A stretch of DNA of 32,730 nucleotides from an uncultured Opitutaceae bacterium (lineage in GTDB: Bacteria; Verrucomicrobiota; Verrucomicrobiia; Opitutales; Opitutaceae). The stretch is taken from NCBI GenBank assembly GCA_903887455.1, contig CAISPT010000042.1, positions 1 through 32,730 on the forward strand. Reading direction: 5' to 3'. A program made the translations under genes and the position numbers. A model generated the notes under the pieces. That model was not told the DNA's origin. It searched no databases and saw only the letters and a program-made list of their open reading frames with translations. Positions 32,341 to 32,730 of the stretch are shown here, piece after piece (the first letter of the stretch is position 1; each line of letters opens with the position of its first letter).

Positions 32341-32730
32341 TCAGCGGAAGAGCATAGGCGGCGTGACGTCGCCGCCGTACTTGCTGGAGCCGTCGGGAAA
32401 CTGGAGGTACGGCGAGCCCCGGCCCGGGATGTACTTCAGGGCGAGGGCCTGCCGGTCGAAGAGCACCTTGGCCTCGGCGAGCTTTGCCGTGTAGCCCGGG
32501 AAGAGCTCGGCGAGGCGGCGGTTGAGCTCCCTCGAATTATGCGTGATCAGCGGGTCGCGGAAGGCGTCCTCCTGGGCGAAGACGGCCGCGAACTGCTCCT
32601 GGGGGTTGCCCGGGGAGGACAGGATCGCGGCGAACACGGCGATCGTGTCGGCGCTGGTGCCGTAGGTTGCGTAGACGAAGATCTTCGGCCCCTTCAGGGT
32701 ACCGACGTGCGGGTGGGTGAGCGTCGCCAC
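32341..32730 (-). CDS. Unidentified protein, N-terminal part outside the window
   Basis: The frame is open to the window edge, so at least 129 C-terminal residues are seen and the true start is not visible; the GTG at the edge is probably internal. I do not recognise the product. It contains PKIFVYATYGTSADTIAVFA, FAAVFAQEDAFRDPLI and LIDRQ-like VLFDRQALALKYIPG, then GSPYLQFPDGSSKYGG, and ends PPMLFR. The alpha/beta alternation and the GSPYLQF segment could suit a thioredoxin-like or DsbA-like fold, but no CxxC is present in the visible part and I would not name it. Codon use matches the neighbours. It is transcribed towards the HAD gene. Confidence 0.6.
   Translation of the reverse strand: MATLTHPHVGTLKGPKIFVYATYGTSADTIAVFAAILSSPGNPQEQFAAVFAQEDAFRDPLITHNSRELNRRLAELFPGYTAKLAEAKVLFDRQALALKYIPGRGSPYLQFPDGSSKYGGDVTPPMLFR

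Overview
The window is a GC-rich, densely packed bacterial chromosome segment with a Gram-negative core-gene flavour: bacterial valS, glnD, prfB with its programmed frameshift, tatC, GDP-fucose synthesis and assimilatory sulfate reduction. I see no rRNA, tRNA, CRISPR array, transposase or prophage gene. Several traits would suit a member of the Planctomycetes-Verrucomicrobia-Chlamydiae group, possibly Verrucomicrobiota: a TatC with a long first periplasmic loop, scarce Shine-Dalgarno sequences and a MamK/MreB-type actin. That placement is an inference from style, not proof.

Layout. 1-6.0 kb (+): a sulfate-assimilation and siroheme operon. It holds cysD (5' end outside the window), a fused cysN/cysC, a cobA-type uroporphyrinogen methyltransferase, a CbiX-type chelatase and cysI. 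The last four genes overlap by ATGA and the block closes with a strong hairpin. Codon use changes sharply between cysD and cysNC. 6.2-7.5 kb: a small unknown gene (-) and a membrane-anchored coiled-coil protein (+). 7.5-10.0 kb (-): prfB and a downstream gene for a possible circularly permuted ATP-grasp protein. 10.1-11.1 kb (+): an aldo/keto reductase. 11.1-19.1 kb (-): a long co-directional run, valS, an NADPH-dependent FMN reductase, gmd, fcl, tatC and a CPA1 Na+/H+ antiporter.

19.2-23.8 kb (+): glnD, divergent from valS, then a soluble GAF-GAF histidine kinase without a partner regulator. 23.8-26.6 kb: an HNH endonuclease (-) divergent from an APC-superfamily permease (+) with a large cytoplasmic tail. 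26.6-28.6 kb (-): a cluster reading, in transcription order, a 47-residue Cys-containing ORF, a VF530-family protein, an unknown 140-residue protein and a MamK-like bacterial actin. 28.7-31.4 kb (+): a short ORF with a good ribosome site, an orphan chemoreceptor lacking a recognisable HAMP domain, and a DUF2127 membrane protein. 31.4-32.7 kb (-): a 51-residue membrane protein resembling DUF3309, a HAD hydrolase whose ribosome site appears buried in a hairpin, and an unidentified partial gene.

The first five genes form a coherent pathway: sulfate activation (CysD, CysNC), siroheme supply (CobA, CbiX) and the siroheme sulfite reductase CysI. The most novel-looking unit is the actin gene with its small upstream partner near 27-28 kb. 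The rest is mostly housekeeping with some unusual family members.
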